Below are positions 55,366 through 64,000 of a DNA stretch of 64,000 bases, piece by piece. Origin of the DNA: Sulfidibacter corallicola (GTDB taxonomy: Bacteria > Acidobacteriota > Holophagae > Acanthopleuribacterales > Acanthopleuribacteraceae). The first letter of the stretch is position 1; every line of letters begins with the position of its first letter. The notes below the pieces were generated by a model. It was not told the DNA's origin and did not search any database. It was given only the letters and a program-made list of their open reading frames with translations. The position numbers were made by a program, and so were the translations under genes. The DNA lies in contig NZ_CP071793.1 of NCBI RefSeq assembly GCF_017498545.1, positions 1,488,001-1,552,000 on the forward strand, read 5' to 3'.

Positions 55366-55725
55366 GTGGCTCCTGTCGCCCTTGGGTCTCGATGTTGTGG
55401 TGATGCTGAATTGGGCCCAATTATAGCAACCGGATAGCCCGTCCCCAATTCTATTTCTCGAAGTGTGGTCCATCCATCTCGATGGGTCCCAAGGAGTCAC
55501 CGCCTGCCGGGTGCCTAAGGAAGCGCGAAGCTCCCATGCCCGTTCACTTCGACCTTTCGGCATGGGGAACCTCCCGTTCGCGGAGACCCGAGATCGGGTC
55601 GGCGTCCACGCCGGCTGGAACTTGACGTGGCCGTGGTGTGCGAAAACGCGAGGAAGCCGATTCCGCATCGCGTGCGAAATCGGCCGGGATGGGCCCGAGA
55701 GGACTCGGGCCGGCGGGTTGTGCGG
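55366..55725. other. Spacer upstream of the ligase operon
   Basis: 360 bases between the heparinase-like gene stop and the ligase start. AATTCTATTTC and CCAATTATAGCAAC patches near 55410-55455 give an AT-rich promoter-like zone on the minus strand. No gene is recognised. Confidence 0.45.
55692..55711 (-). terminator. Hairpin after the heparinase-like gene, no U-tract
   Basis: GGCCCGAG and CTCGGGCC form a perfect 8-base-pair stem with a 4-base loop, about 15 bases after the stop codon at 55726. No T-run follows, so it is a stabilising or Rho-assisted 3' end at most. Confidence 0.4.
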
Positions 55726-58700
55726 TTAGCGTTGGATGATCAGGTGTGGCTCCGCCGCATGCGTATCCAGCTCGATCCGGTAGTCGCGGGAGCCCCAGGT
55801 GACGCGTCCCACGACTCGTTGCCCTTCGGTCGTGACCTGAACCCGAGCGGGCTGAATCGTCGCGCGGCTCACGTCGCTCTGAAGCACGAACAGGCGGGTG
55901 TCTTCGCTCACGGCGGCGTCCGGGATCCAGCGGAAACGCAGTCGCGACGCGGTGCCCCCGCGCGAGTCGACGATTTGGATCGGGGCATCGTCCACCTGGA
56001 AACGGCCAGGATGCAAGGCCGCGCCGCTGATCGCGCCGACGCTCTCCACCGGGTTGGCGGGCGCCAGCGTGTTGCACGAGGGTTCCAGCCAGATCCGTTG
56101 GTCCTCACCGCTAGCGACCACGTGTTGTCCGTAGATGTTGGTGCATCCGGCGAAGTCGGGTTCTAAGCGCGTGTACCAGTGCTCGGCCACGCGCGATGCG
56201 GGTCGATCGGATTTGAGCCGAAAATGGTCCACTACCAAAAAGGCGCCGTCGTCCAGCGCGATCAGCCACCGGCGGAACCGCTGTAGCCAACCGAGCTCGT
56301 GGTCGGCGCCGTACACCCGATCGCCGTCGGCCTCGATCAGCCTGAACCCGCCCTGCTCGGAGATGGCTAGCGAACCGGTTTCGCCGAAGATCTGGCTGGT
56401 GTCGGTATCCTCGATGCCGGGCACCTTGGCGTCGGGCACCACCAGCGTATTGGCCGCCGATGGCGTGTTGTCGTAGTTGTGGGTCAGGCTGTACATCTCG
56501 CCTGGCACGTGTTTGGTGATGCGCCGGCAATATCCGAAGTCGTAGAGCAACCGCGAACCGTGGGCGACCCAGGACAGGGCGCCGAAGTCCAGCTCGCGAT
56601 GGGAGATGTGGTTGGGCACGGCACTGATCGCCAGGTAACTCTGGTCGGCCTGCTCACCGTGGAGGAAGTCGGGCAAGGCACCGGAGGCCGTCTTACCGGG
56701 TTGGAACTGGCGCAAGGCGGCCACGCCGCTGTCGGGAAAGTGATCCACTTCCACACGCGTCGTGGGATCGGTCGGGCAGTCGTTCACGATCGCGGCCCAA
56801 TCGCGCGCCATGGACGGCGAGATCAGAAAGGGGTTTTGCAGGCCCGATTCGAAGTGCTGGTTCTGGAACGCCGCCTTGACCAGGCAAGGGTCGGGCGAGA
56901 TCGAGCCGACCGGCGCATCGCCCCACACTTCTTCCGCGATCAAACCCAGGTAGGCGCCGGTGACCCGCACGCCGGGATCGTTCCAGGTGTCGCCGAAATC
57001 CAACCAGTTGCCTTCCGGCGCGATCAATCGAGCCAAGGCGCGGGCGATCGCGGGCATGCGGTCCCAGTGAACGCTTTCGAGCCGGCGACCGAACGCCGCC
57101 TTCATCAACAGGTTCGTGTGGAACAGCGTCTGCCAGACGGCGTGCCCGTAGTTGTAGCTCTCCAGGTGTGAGCCGTCCTCGGCAAAGTATTCCCGGTGTA
57201 GCCAGATGATGCGCAGGGCCTTTTTCAGGACCTCGGCCGCGCGGGGTTCCTCGTAGTAGAAGGTCAATGCGTAGGTGATCGCGGGCAGGGCCAGTCGCGG
57301 TGACCAGTTGTTGCCGTTCCACTGGGACCAGTGCCCTTCGTCGTGCTTTTCCAGGAAGCTGTCGATCTCGCTGTCCAGTTTGTTTTTGATCTGGTCGAAC
57401 CGCTGTGGCGTCAGGTGATCCCGTCGATGCCAATAAATGTCCAGAATGGCGCACCAGTAGGCGAAGGAGGCTTCCGCGCCCAAGTCGAAAAAGGAACCGT
57501 CGGCGCCGGCGTGGAACTTCTCGGTCGGGAAGCGCACCATCTCGGTATCGAGAAACGCCGCCAGAAGTCGCTCCATTTCGGCTTCGGTGTAGGGTGCCGG
57601 TGCGCCGGTGGCGTGCCAGTGCAGCAGGCGTCGCAGCAGGTGCAGCACGCGAAAGCCGCGCGAGCGATCCCATTTCGCGTTCACTCCCCCCGTTCCGAAG
57701 TAGAACCGCGCGTCGGGATGGTCGTCGATCGACCGGGGCATGGTGCCGTTGCAGGGCGAGCCGCCCAGCGTGGCGCGATCCCAGATGGTCTTGATGGGGT
57801 AGACTCGGCCCAGTCCCGACCGGCCCGGCACACAGGGCATCTGGTTCAGGGGTTCCATGCGTGCCATCCAGGCGTCGTTGGTGCCGAAAAGACGCGGATG
57901 GTCCTGTGGCGGAGGATCGCCGTACCAGACGAACTGCTGCCACTCCATGTCGATGTGCTGTTCCGGCGTCAGGTCCTCGCGGCGAATGTCGCTCCGGATG
58001 CCCTCGCGCACCTGTACCGTGCGCCTGGCCACCGTGCAGTTGTCGGAGCTGTCGCAGACGCGGTAGTCGATGGCGTAATCGCCGACACGATCCACATCCA
58101 CCTCGCGCACGCCCTCCGCCACGACCCGATCGCCGACGTCACCGTCCAGGTCGTCTTCGGCGGTCACGCCCAGGTCGTAGTAGAAATCGCCGCGGGCGAC
58201 CTTGACCGTCTCGGGTCCTTGGATTCGGACGGTGGGGGCCTGCCGGTCGCGCACGGGTTCCCCGTAGAGCGCGATCTCGGCGAACTTGGCGGCGGTGGTG
58301 CGGGTGACGCGGAGATAGCGGGTGACCCGGTCCACGTCGTGGCGGGTCCATTGGCGATAGGCGGTGAGCGGATCGCGGACGAGTTCCTGCCAGCCCTGGG
58401 GCGAGCCGGTAGCGAAGATCAGGTCACCGGTGGCACCCATGTCGAACAGGAACAGGTGGCGCAGGCGCCAAGGCCTGCCCAGGTCGATGATGGCGTGATG
58501 GGGTAGCGGCTTTTGCCCGTCCCAGGTGTGCCAGATGCTGGTGGGTCGCGGCGAGAGGTCTTCGAGCAGATTGCCCACCAGGTCCTGCTCGTCCACCATA
58601 TGGCCGGCGTCGCCGTGGCCGTTGACGAGGGTCACGTCGCCGGGTGAGACCGGAATTCGCTGAAGCGGTTGCGGCGCATCGACCGCCGTACCGTAGAGCG

Positions 58701-59166
58701 CCAGCTCTTCGAAGATGCCCGCTCCGCGCGACAGGCGCAGGTAGCGGGTGGTGATTTGGAGTGGGCGGCCGATCCAGATGCCGTCGCGGTCCAGCTTGTC
58801 GCCGTAGAAGGTGCGCCAAGTACCCGCTTCCCCGAACTCGAACACCACCTTGCCCGAGCTGGCGCCGTCGTAGAGGTACAGCGCCTCCAGCTCGTACTCG
58901 CGGCCGAGGTCGATCACGGCGCGGTAGGGGTAGGCCATGCTCGCGGGGTCGCCGAGCCAGCGCGTTTGGGGGCTTGGCCCCGGTGTGGCGCGCGGGTCGC
59001 CGATCAGGTCCTGTTCGTCGACCATGAGGCCCGGATCGCCGAGACCGCGTTCCAGGCTGACCATGTGGGGCGCGAGGACGATGCGCTCGCCGGCGACGAG
59101 CGGCAGTCCGGTCAACATCCCCCACAACAGAAAAAGAGCCAATGAGTCATGTCTTGATACGTGCAT
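55726..59166 (-). CDS. Secreted heparinase II/III-like polysaccharide lyase with two discoidin-like domains
   Basis: 1146 residues. A signal peptide (DSLALFLLWGMLTGLPLVAG) is followed by two similar discoidin/F5-8-type beta domains (about 30-160 and 170-295; each contains VDEQDLxGx near its start and YLRxxR near its end). Next is a DUF5011/HYR-like Ig fold (DLGVTAEDDLDGDVGDRVV). The large alpha/alpha barrel (about 430-800, FHAGADGSFFDLGAEASFAY, HLESYNYGHAVWQTLFH) and the beta-sandwich (RELDFGALSWVAHGSRLLYD, SLTHNYDNTPSAANTLVV) match heparinase II/III-like lyases, which cleave uronic-acid polysaccharides by beta-elimination. GGAGAG precedes the ATG at 59166. It and the esterase upstream (gap 126 bases) probably form one operon. 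Substrate could be an algal or animal acidic glycan; not determinable here. Confidence 0.85.
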   Translation of the reverse strand: MHVSRHDSLALFLLWGMLTGLPLVAGERIVLAPHMVSLERGLGDPGLMVDEQDLIGDPRATPGPSPQTRWLGDPASMAYPYRAVIDLGREYELEALYLYDGASSGKVVFEFGEAGTWRTFYGDKLDRDGIWIGRPLQITTRYLRLSRGAGIFEELALYGTAVDAPQPLQRIPVSPGDVTLVNGHGDAGHMVDEQDLVGNLLEDLSPRPTSIWHTWDGQKPLPHHAIIDLGRPWRLRHLFLFDMGATGDLIFATGSPQGWQELVRDPLTAYRQWTRHDVDRVTRYLRVTRTTAAKFAEIALYGEPVRDRQAPTVRIQGPETVKVARGDFYYDLGVTAEDDLDGDVGDRVVAEGVREVDVDRVGDYAIDYRVCDSSDNCTVARRTVQVREGIRSDIRREDLTPEQHIDMEWQQFVWYGDPPPQDHPRLFGTNDAWMARMEPLNQMPCVPGRSGLGRVYPIKTIWDRATLGGSPCNGTMPRSIDDHPDARFYFGTGGVNAKWDRSRGFRVLHLLRRLLHWHATGAPAPYTEAEMERLLAAFLDTEMVRFPTEKFHAGADGSFFDLGAEASFAYWCAILDIYWHRRDHLTPQRFDQIKNKLDSEIDSFLEKHDEGHWSQWNGNNWSPRLALPAITYALTFYYEEPRAAEVLKKALRIIWLHREYFAEDGSHLESYNYGHAVWQTLFHTNLLMKAAFGRRLESVHWDRMPAIARALARLIAPEGNWLDFGDTWNDPGVRVTGAYLGLIAEEVWGDAPVGSISPDPCLVKAAFQNQHFESGLQNPFLISPSMARDWAAIVNDCPTDPTTRVEVDHFPDSGVAALRQFQPGKTASGALPDFLHGEQADQSYLAISAVPNHISHRELDFGALSWVAHGSRLLYDFGYCRRITKHVPGEMYSLTHNYDNTPSAANTLVVPDAKVPGIEDTDTSQIFGETGSLAISEQGGFRLIEADGDRVYGADHELGWLQRFRRWLIALDDGAFLVVDHFRLKSDRPASRVAEHWYTRLEPDFAGCTNIYGQHVVASGEDQRIWLEPSCNTLAPANPVESVGAISGAALHPGRFQVDDAPIQIVDSRGGTASRLRFRWIPDAAVSEDTRLFVLQSDVSRATIQPARVQVTTEGQRVVGRVTWGSRDYRIELDTHAAEPHLIIQR

Positions 59167-59292
59167 GTTTCTCTCCGTCACATGAAGTGGGCCGGGCGGA
59201 AACCGAATCCAGGCGCCCGGAAAAGGGGGAGGCTCGCCGGAGCGAGTCTCCGCAGGGTGGCCGGCCTTGCGGAAGGCCGTATGCCAGGGACA

Positions 59293-61329
59293 TCAATCCA
59301 GCGCGATGGCGGTCAGCTGGATCCCGCCCAGGTAACAGAAGCGGCCGGTTCCCAGGGGGCTGACGGACACGTGCACGTCGAGAGAACCCTGGGCGTCGGC
59401 GAAGACGGACGCGAAATCGACCGTGGTGTCGGTGTTGTCGGTGACGTCGAAGTCCCGAACCTGGCCGTCGACCTCGTAGCGGGTCAGGCGGTCCAGGGCG
59501 CCGTCGGCTCCTTTGCGCGAGGCGAAAATACGCAGCAGGTACTCGCCGCCGGGTTCCAAACCGCCGATGCGGATCGCGGCGGGACTCGCCAGGCCCGCGT
59601 CGTGACCGGCGTGTTTCCCGGCCCAGAGCGTGTCGCGCTGGGCGGAAATGGGATAGGGACCCGAGGTGTTGACGCCCGCGCCGTTGCGGCCCTCGAAGGG
59701 GTCGGTGATGTCGATCCGGACACCGGTGGCCGCGCCCGTGTCGTCGACGGCGTTTTCCAGGGCCGGCCGTTGCGGGGCGCCATGGGTGTCGGTGACGTTG
59801 TTCCAATGTCGGTTCCGGTCGTCGACGGCCGGGGTCACGACCGAGGGCGCGCCGAAATCGACGAGCATCGAGCGACCTTCGCGCAGCATGGGCCGGTTCG
59901 GCTGCCCGTCGAGGCGTTCGATGCGCAACGCGTTGACTTGCGCGTAACGGGCGCTTCCCTCGGGGCTGACCCCCACGTAGACGGTGATCTTGCCGGCCGC
60001 ATCGGCGGTGACCTCTTCGAAGATCGCCTCCCGGTCGGTATTGTCGGCCGTATCCAAATCGCGCCATTCGTTGCCGATGGTGTAGCGGTTGAGCCGGCCC
60101 CGGTTACCGTCGGTGCCGTTGGCCGAACCATAGATCGCGATCTCGTAGGTGGCGCCGGGGGTCAAACCGCCGATCACCATCGGCGCCGAAAGGCCGAGCG
60201 CTTCATCGTGGCCGTTGCGCGAACCCATGAACATACCGTCGAATCCCGCCGAATCGGGGACCAACACGCCGCCGGTGGTGCCCGAACCGAAGTGGCCGAG
60301 GAACCCTTCGGGGAAATACAGGCTGAGCGCGGTCGGTGTGCCGTTGGCGCTACCGGCCAAGCGCGAATCGAAGGCATGGGCATGGAAGCGCACGACGTTG
60401 GCCCAGGTGCGGCCCCGATCGTCGGGGGCGAGCGTTTCGTTGTCGGGATTCTGGTTGTTGTTGAAGTAGCCCAGGTCGATCGACACGCTTTCGCCGGGGG
60501 CCAGCGGCGCCGGCCGTTGCGAGGCGTCCAGCGATTGGGAATACAGCCAGTCGTAGAGTCCTGTCGTGGGCGGATCGTTGGGATCGCCGCCCACGAAATG
60601 ACCCACGTAGTGTGGGTTCTCGCGATACACGTTGGCCCAACCGCCATGACCCTGGCCGGCGACCTCGGTGTAGCGGGGCGTGCCGCCGTGTTGCTCGATC
60701 AGGGCCTTTATACCGAGGCTGTGGCCGTGGCCGACTTTTCCGTCGTTGTCCCCGTGGATCAGCCACATGGGTCTCTGGGCGCAGCCCGGGGCCGCCGGCT
60801 TGTTTTGCGGTGCGGAAAGGGGCACGCCGGCCGCGAAGGTTTCCGGGCTCTCGGCGATCGAGGCGTAGGTGCCGTGGCCGCCGGCGGACAGTCCGGTGAC
60901 GTAGACCCGCTCCGGATCGATGTGCAGTCGTTCGTCCTGGATCAGGAACTGGGCCAGGTCACCGACCGATTCACCCTGCCACCAACCGTTTTGGCTTTGG
61001 GGCACGACCAGGTAGCCGTGTTCGTCGGGATCCAGTCCCAGGTGGTCGATCAGCGGTTGGATATGGGCCTCGACCTGTCTTTGGTTGTCGGTGCCTTTTT
61101 CGCCCAGTCCGTGAAGGAAGACGATCAAGGGGCGAGGCGCCGCCGCGGTTGCGGCCCCGTCGTCGAAAAGCCGGTAGACGAGATTCTGTTTGCGGGTGAT
61201 GAGAGTTCCTGGCGTCGAATCCGCGATGGGATCGATCTGTGCCGCGGCTCGTGGGGTGGTGAACACCATGAAGATACATAAAACGAACGACCACGGAACG
61301 CACACCGAACGAGGGTGGGTGGGAATCAT
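59293..61329 (-). CDS. Secreted alpha/beta-hydrolase esterase with two tandem beta-sandwich domains
   Basis: 678 residues. The signal peptide (PWSFVLCIFMVFTTPRAAA) precedes an esterase domain of the PHB-depolymerase/feruloyl-esterase-like type: oxyanion LIVFLHGLGEKG, nucleophile VTGLSAGGHG, acid LIHGDNDG and GQGHGGW histidine. Two homologous C-terminal domains (about 285-490 and 495-678) share IGGLxPGxxY and VSPxGxxRxxxxxxLxI patterns, perhaps glycan- or surface-binding. AGGAG precedes the ATG. With the downstream lyase it suggests a small polysaccharide-degrading operon in which the esterase removes acyl groups before lyase action. Confidence 0.82.
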   Translation of the reverse strand: MIPTHPRSVCVPWSFVLCIFMVFTTPRAAAQIDPIADSTPGTLITRKQNLVYRLFDDGAATAAAPRPLIVFLHGLGEKGTDNQRQVEAHIQPLIDHLGLDPDEHGYLVVPQSQNGWWQGESVGDLAQFLIQDERLHIDPERVYVTGLSAGGHGTYASIAESPETFAAGVPLSAPQNKPAAPGCAQRPMWLIHGDNDGKVGHGHSLGIKALIEQHGGTPRYTEVAGQGHGGWANVYRENPHYVGHFVGGDPNDPPTTGLYDWLYSQSLDASQRPAPLAPGESVSIDLGYFNNNQNPDNETLAPDDRGRTWANVVRFHAHAFDSRLAGSANGTPTALSLYFPEGFLGHFGSGTTGGVLVPDSAGFDGMFMGSRNGHDEALGLSAPMVIGGLTPGATYEIAIYGSANGTDGNRGRLNRYTIGNEWRDLDTADNTDREAIFEEVTADAAGKITVYVGVSPEGSARYAQVNALRIERLDGQPNRPMLREGRSMLVDFGAPSVVTPAVDDRNRHWNNVTDTHGAPQRPALENAVDDTGAATGVRIDITDPFEGRNGAGVNTSGPYPISAQRDTLWAGKHAGHDAGLASPAAIRIGGLEPGGEYLLRIFASRKGADGALDRLTRYEVDGQVRDFDVTDNTDTTVDFASVFADAQGSLDVHVSVSPLGTGRFCYLGGIQLTAIALD

Positions 61330-61597
61330 ACTTTGCTCCTGATAGGGACCAGCGAGGCGCTGGGACCTGAAGTACGACGGGCGGGACGGGAGGCCGCCGT
61401 CATCAGGAGTTAGGTAGAACCAGGGTCAAAGCGTCACGATGGCACCGGTTCTGGAACCGATGGTGATGCGGCTCACGCCGGTCCGCGATACGTGCGCCCC
61501 GCCGGAGATGGCGCGATCGTCAGGGGCCGGCTCGTGCTCTCGGGTTGGCGGTAGCCGGTTCCGGTCGACCGGGGACCCTGCCGGGGCGCTGCCCGGA
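61330..61597. other. Spacer between the response regulator and esterase operons
   Basis: 268 bases on the minus strand, expected to carry the esterase promoter. Nothing further recognised. Confidence 0.4.
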
Positions 61598-62170
61598 CTA
61601 ACGCCGTGGTGGAAACTTCTTCAATTTCCGTTGCAGGCTCTGGCGATGGATGCCCAGCCAATCGGCGGCCTTGGAAATGTTGCCGTTGCACCGGTTCAGG
61701 ACGTATTCGATGTATTCGTGTTCGTTCCTCGCCAGGCTGGTGCGCACGGCCAGGTCGTCGATGTCGCGATCCTCCAGTGGTTCCAGCGTTTTGGCGGGCG
61801 GTCCTTCTTCGGGCGAACCCAGCAGGACCTCGGTCAGGCGTTCCATCGAGACCGGCTTGGTGAGGAAGTCACGGGCACCGACCTTCATGGCTTCCACCGC
61901 GGCGGAAACGGTACCGTATCCCGTGAGCACCACCGCATGGCATCCGGGATGTACCGCCATCAGGGCCTGTAGGGCCGTGATCCCGTGGAACCCGTTGAGG
62001 CGCAGGTCGATGACCGCGTAATCGGGCCGTTGGCACGCCAGGTAGGCCTGAAGATCGACCATGTGGGCCACGATATCGGCCGTGAAACCCCGCTCTCGAA
62101 ACTCCAGGGCGAGGGTTTCGGCCAGATCCACGTCGTCTTCCACGAAGAGAATGCGCTTGGGTTCGGACAT
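61598..62170 (-). CDS. RegA/ActR-like response regulator
   Basis: 190 residues. The receiver domain has the acidic pair FVEDDVD, the phospho-acceptor in YAVIDLRLNGFHG and the lysine in FLTKPVS. The C-terminus is a Fis-type helix-turn-helix (NRCNGNISKAADWLGIHRQS) ending in a basic LQRKLKKFPPRR, as in RegA/PrrA/ActR. Such regulators link redox state to gene expression. It starts 15 bases after the histidine kinase gene on the same strand, so the two are a cognate pair in one operon. Confidence 0.88.
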   Translation of the reverse strand: MSEPKRILFVEDDVDLAETLALEFRERGFTADIVAHMVDLQAYLACQRPDYAVIDLRLNGFHGITALQALMAVHPGCHAVVLTGYGTVSAAVEAMKVGARDFLTKPVSMERLTEVLLGSPEEGPPAKTLEPLEDRDIDDLAVRTSLARNEHEYIEYVLNRCNGNISKAADWLGIHRQSLQRKLKKFPPRR

Positions 62171-62185
62171 GCTCGAAATCCTCCG

Positions 62186-63439
62186 TCAATGGGCGCGAGC
62201 CGGAAAGAACAGCGACACCTGGGCGCCGCCGCTGGGAGGCCGATCCAGTTGAAGCTGCCCGCCCAAGGCGTTCATCAGCAGGGTGGCGTTGTAGAGGCCG
62301 AGCCCGGCGCCGTCGGGTTTGGTGGAGCAAAACGGCTGGCCCAGGGTCTCGATCGCGACGTCCGGCCAGCCGGGACCCTGGTCCCGAATGGCGAGGGCCA
62401 CCCCTTTTTCGACGTTCCGGGTTTGCAGGGTGACGGTGCCCTCGTTGTCCATCGCTTCGCAGGCGTTGTCCAGAAGGTCCCACACCATTTGCGCCACCGG
62501 TAGCGGTGGGAAGGTGGGCCGCAGGTGGTGTTCGAATTGGAAATCGACGGCGATGCGGGTTTGCGGCCGTGCCTCGCGCCAGGACTGGAACACCTCTTCC
62601 AGGTAGGCCGCGAAGTCGATGGCGTGATCGTGCAGGCCTTCGGGCGTCAGGCGCATGTCCTGGAGATCGTCCAAGGCGTTTTTGCATTGGGCGAGGGCCC
62701 GTTCGATCACGGCCACGTCGTCGGCGAGTTCGGGGGCGCGGTTTTGGAGGCGGCGGGCGCGCAGGCCGATGGTGTTCAGCGGACTGAACAGGCGGTGGCA
62801 CAGCCCGGCGGTCAGGGCGCCGATGCTCTGCAGCCGTTCGGCGTAGCCGTGTTGTCGGTGGAGCCGTTCGAGGTGGGCGCGGTACTGTCGCACCATTTCC
62901 GCCACCATGAAGACGGAACCGAAGATCACGCTGCCGATGACCAGGTTGGGCAACAGCCAATCGAGGGCGAAGGCCCGCGAAAAGGGGAAGAGGTAATAGT
63001 GGCCGAGCGCCAAGACCGCACCGAACCAAAAGCCCCAGAACACGAAGGCACGGGAACGGGTGAGAAAGAAACCACCCAGCGCCGCGTGCAGAAACACGAG
63101 CCGGTAGAAGGGGTTGGCGTGGGCCCCGGTGAGCAACAGCAGCAAGGTGAGTTCGGTCAGGTCGAGGCTCAATTGGGTGAGAAGGTGCCAGTTGGTCATC
63201 CGGTCGGTGACGCGCTTGGCCCAATGACCGTAGATCAGCGAGAGCGCCAGGAAGCACACGACCAGCAGGGAGAGGATCAGGCTGGATCGGCTGATGAATC
63301 CCCAGTGAAACGAGAGCACCAGCACCATGCTCTGGCAACAGATCGCGATGAAACGGAGGCGAAGGATCCAGGACAGGGCCAGGGGCACTTCCCAGTCGTT
63401 CGGGGCGACAAGCTTCCATTGCCGAGGATCGCTCAGCAC
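62186..63439 (-). CDS. RegB/PrrB-like membrane sensor histidine kinase
   Basis: 417 residues. About six transmembrane segments fill residues 20-180. TGAHANPFYRL (104-114) recalls the GGxxNPF quinone-binding motif of RegB. The H-box is SIGALTAGLCHRLFSPLNTI with His215, followed by HATPase motifs (LLDNACEAMDN, DQGPGWP, GAGLGLYN). A GTG at 63439 with AGGAGG 7 bases upstream is chosen; the open frame upstream lacks homology and hydrophobicity. The kinase likely senses quinone or redox state and signals to the RegA-like regulator. Confidence 0.86.
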   Translation of the reverse strand: MLSDPRQWKLVAPNDWEVPLALSWILRLRFIAICCQSMVLVLSFHWGFISRSSLILSLLVVCFLALSLIYGHWAKRVTDRMTNWHLLTQLSLDLTELTLLLLLTGAHANPFYRLVFLHAALGGFFLTRSRAFVFWGFWFGAVLALGHYYLFPFSRAFALDWLLPNLVIGSVIFGSVFMVAEMVRQYRAHLERLHRQHGYAERLQSIGALTAGLCHRLFSPLNTIGLRARRLQNRAPELADDVAVIERALAQCKNALDDLQDMRLTPEGLHDHAIDFAAYLEEVFQSWREARPQTRIAVDFQFEHHLRPTFPPLPVAQMVWDLLDNACEAMDNEGTVTLQTRNVEKGVALAIRDQGPGWPDVAIETLGQPFCSTKPDGAGLGLYNATLLMNALGGQLQLDRPPSGGAQVSLFFPARAH

Positions 63440-63899
63440 GCCGGCCTCCTGATTGCCTGCATCCGCCGGGCTCCGGTTCGCGGGACCGCTTCGCGGGGTG
63501 AACGAAGGTCCCAGGCGCCGGGTGGCGACGGTAGCATATTTAACCACACTCACCACCTTGCGCATTCGATGAACGGGTCGCCGGCAATCCGGCCATGGCG
63601 GAATCGAGGTCGACTGATCGCGGCGACGTTCCATTCGATGAGGCAGTATCGAATGTGGCAAGAGAACTCGGATGCGATAGGCCGACCCCGACTCGCGACA
63701 CGGTTGGATGAGACGGGACAGGCACGGGCGGCGGTGACATTTGGAATGGCGCCGCCCTGGGTTGCCGCAAATCTAACCGATCACCGAATCCTTGGGTATG
63801 CAGCAAATTGTTGCACCGGCGCGGCGGTCCGGTCGGGACCGCGACCAGGCTGGCGCGGGGCCGCTCGCGGGGGCCGGCGCGGTATGGATCCCGAGCGCC
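63440..63899. other. Spacer between the RegB-like kinase gene and the edge gene
   Basis: 460 bases upstream of the kinase gene and downstream of the gene entering from the right. It contains an AGCATATTTAACCACACT stretch near 63533. No gene with family resemblance is seen. Confidence 0.4.
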
Positions 63900-64000
63900 T
63901 TACTTGCGCCCCTTGCGCGAGAAGGGATCCTGCACCCGCAGCACCAGGAAGAAGCTGCGGCCGGAGCGTTCCGATTCGAATCCCGACTCGGTGATGTCGC
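63900..64000 (-). CDS. C-terminus of an edge-cut protein, possibly an outer-membrane beta-barrel
   Basis: Only the last 33 codons are present, ending in TAA at 63900. The reading GRSFFLVLRVQDPF is an amphipathic, aromatic strand typical of the last strand of TonB-dependent receptors and other outer-membrane barrels, followed by a short basic tail (SRKGRK). The assignment is weak because of the length. Confidence 0.4.
   Translation of the reverse strand, partial: DITESGFESERSGRSFFLVLRVQDPFSRKGRK

Noticed and set aside
59230..59280. Hairpins (GGCCTT/AAGGCC and CTCGC/GCGAG) between the esterase and lyase genes
   Set aside because: Short stems without a U-tract in very GC-rich DNA; not enough to call a terminator between genes that look co-transcribed.
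63960..63985. TTCGAATC motif as part of a tRNA
   Set aside because: No acceptor or anticodon stem around it; it lies inside the coding end of the edge gene.

Overview
The window is high-GC DNA from an environmental, predatory- or surface-lifestyle-type Gram-negative bacterium. Several Ser/Thr protein kinases with TPR tails, ECF sigma factor/kinase pairs, a kinase-ATPase-histidine kinase giant, a hybrid two-component sensor, secreted polysaccharide-active enzymes and the C-terminus of a possible outer-membrane protein together suggest Acidobacteriota (perhaps an Acanthopleuribacter/Sulfidibacter-like Holophagae). That placement is inference from gene content only; there is no rRNA gene or other phylogenetic marker in the window.

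Layout. 1-5.2 kb (minus strand): an acyl-CoA/AMP-ligase cut by the left edge, translationally coupled to an ATP-grasp ligase, then oligopeptidase B. 5.8-8.1 kb: a FdhF/YdeP-type molybdopterin oxidoreductase. 8.3-18.7 kb: two very large signalling proteins, a trifunctional Ser/Thr kinase-AAA/TPR-GAF-histidine kinase and a propeller-type hybrid histidine kinase/AraC regulator. 19.2-25.8 kb: a secreted metzincin protease, a hypothetical protein, a Rieske-P450 fusion, a TPR-protein remnant, and a MerR regulator with an NTF2-like partner gene sharing one upstream element. 25.9-36 kb: a RecF-like ATPase, an ECF sigma/kinase pair, small envelope proteins, a kinase-TPR protein and a SLOG-type 'molybdenum carrier' protein. 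36.7-41.3 kb: a protein joining two cyclic-nucleotide-binding domains to an isocyanide synthase (DIT1/PvcA) domain, and a 752-residue nitrilase-superfamily protein with a large insertion. 42.7-44.3 kb: a chitin-type lytic polysaccharide monooxygenase. 46.6-50.2 kb: a second ECF sigma/kinase-TPR pair. 50.3-55.4 kb: a tight operon of an asparagine-synthetase-like ligase, a cupin protein, a possible 75-codon ORF, and a sulfotransferase fused to a domain resembling the protein AMPylator SelO. 55.7-63.4 kb: a heparinase II/III-like lyase, a secreted esterase and a RegA/RegB-like two-component pair. A further gene enters from the right edge.

Three non-coding arrays (about 27.3-28.4, 36.0-36.6 and 45.0-46.2 kb) are built of REP-like palindromes. 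A GTAGG tract is followed by a hairpin whose loop is almost always GCT and whose stem differs between copies by compensatory changes; copies occur in both orientations, BIME-fashion. A second, unrelated AT-rich repeat family sits at 21.05-21.42 and 41.7-42.6 kb. No REP-associated transposase is present in the window.

The most promising unfamiliar systems are the cNMP-binding/isocyanide synthase fusion, the ligase-cupin-sulfotransferase/SelO-like operon, the Rieske-P450 fusion and the REP-like arrays.
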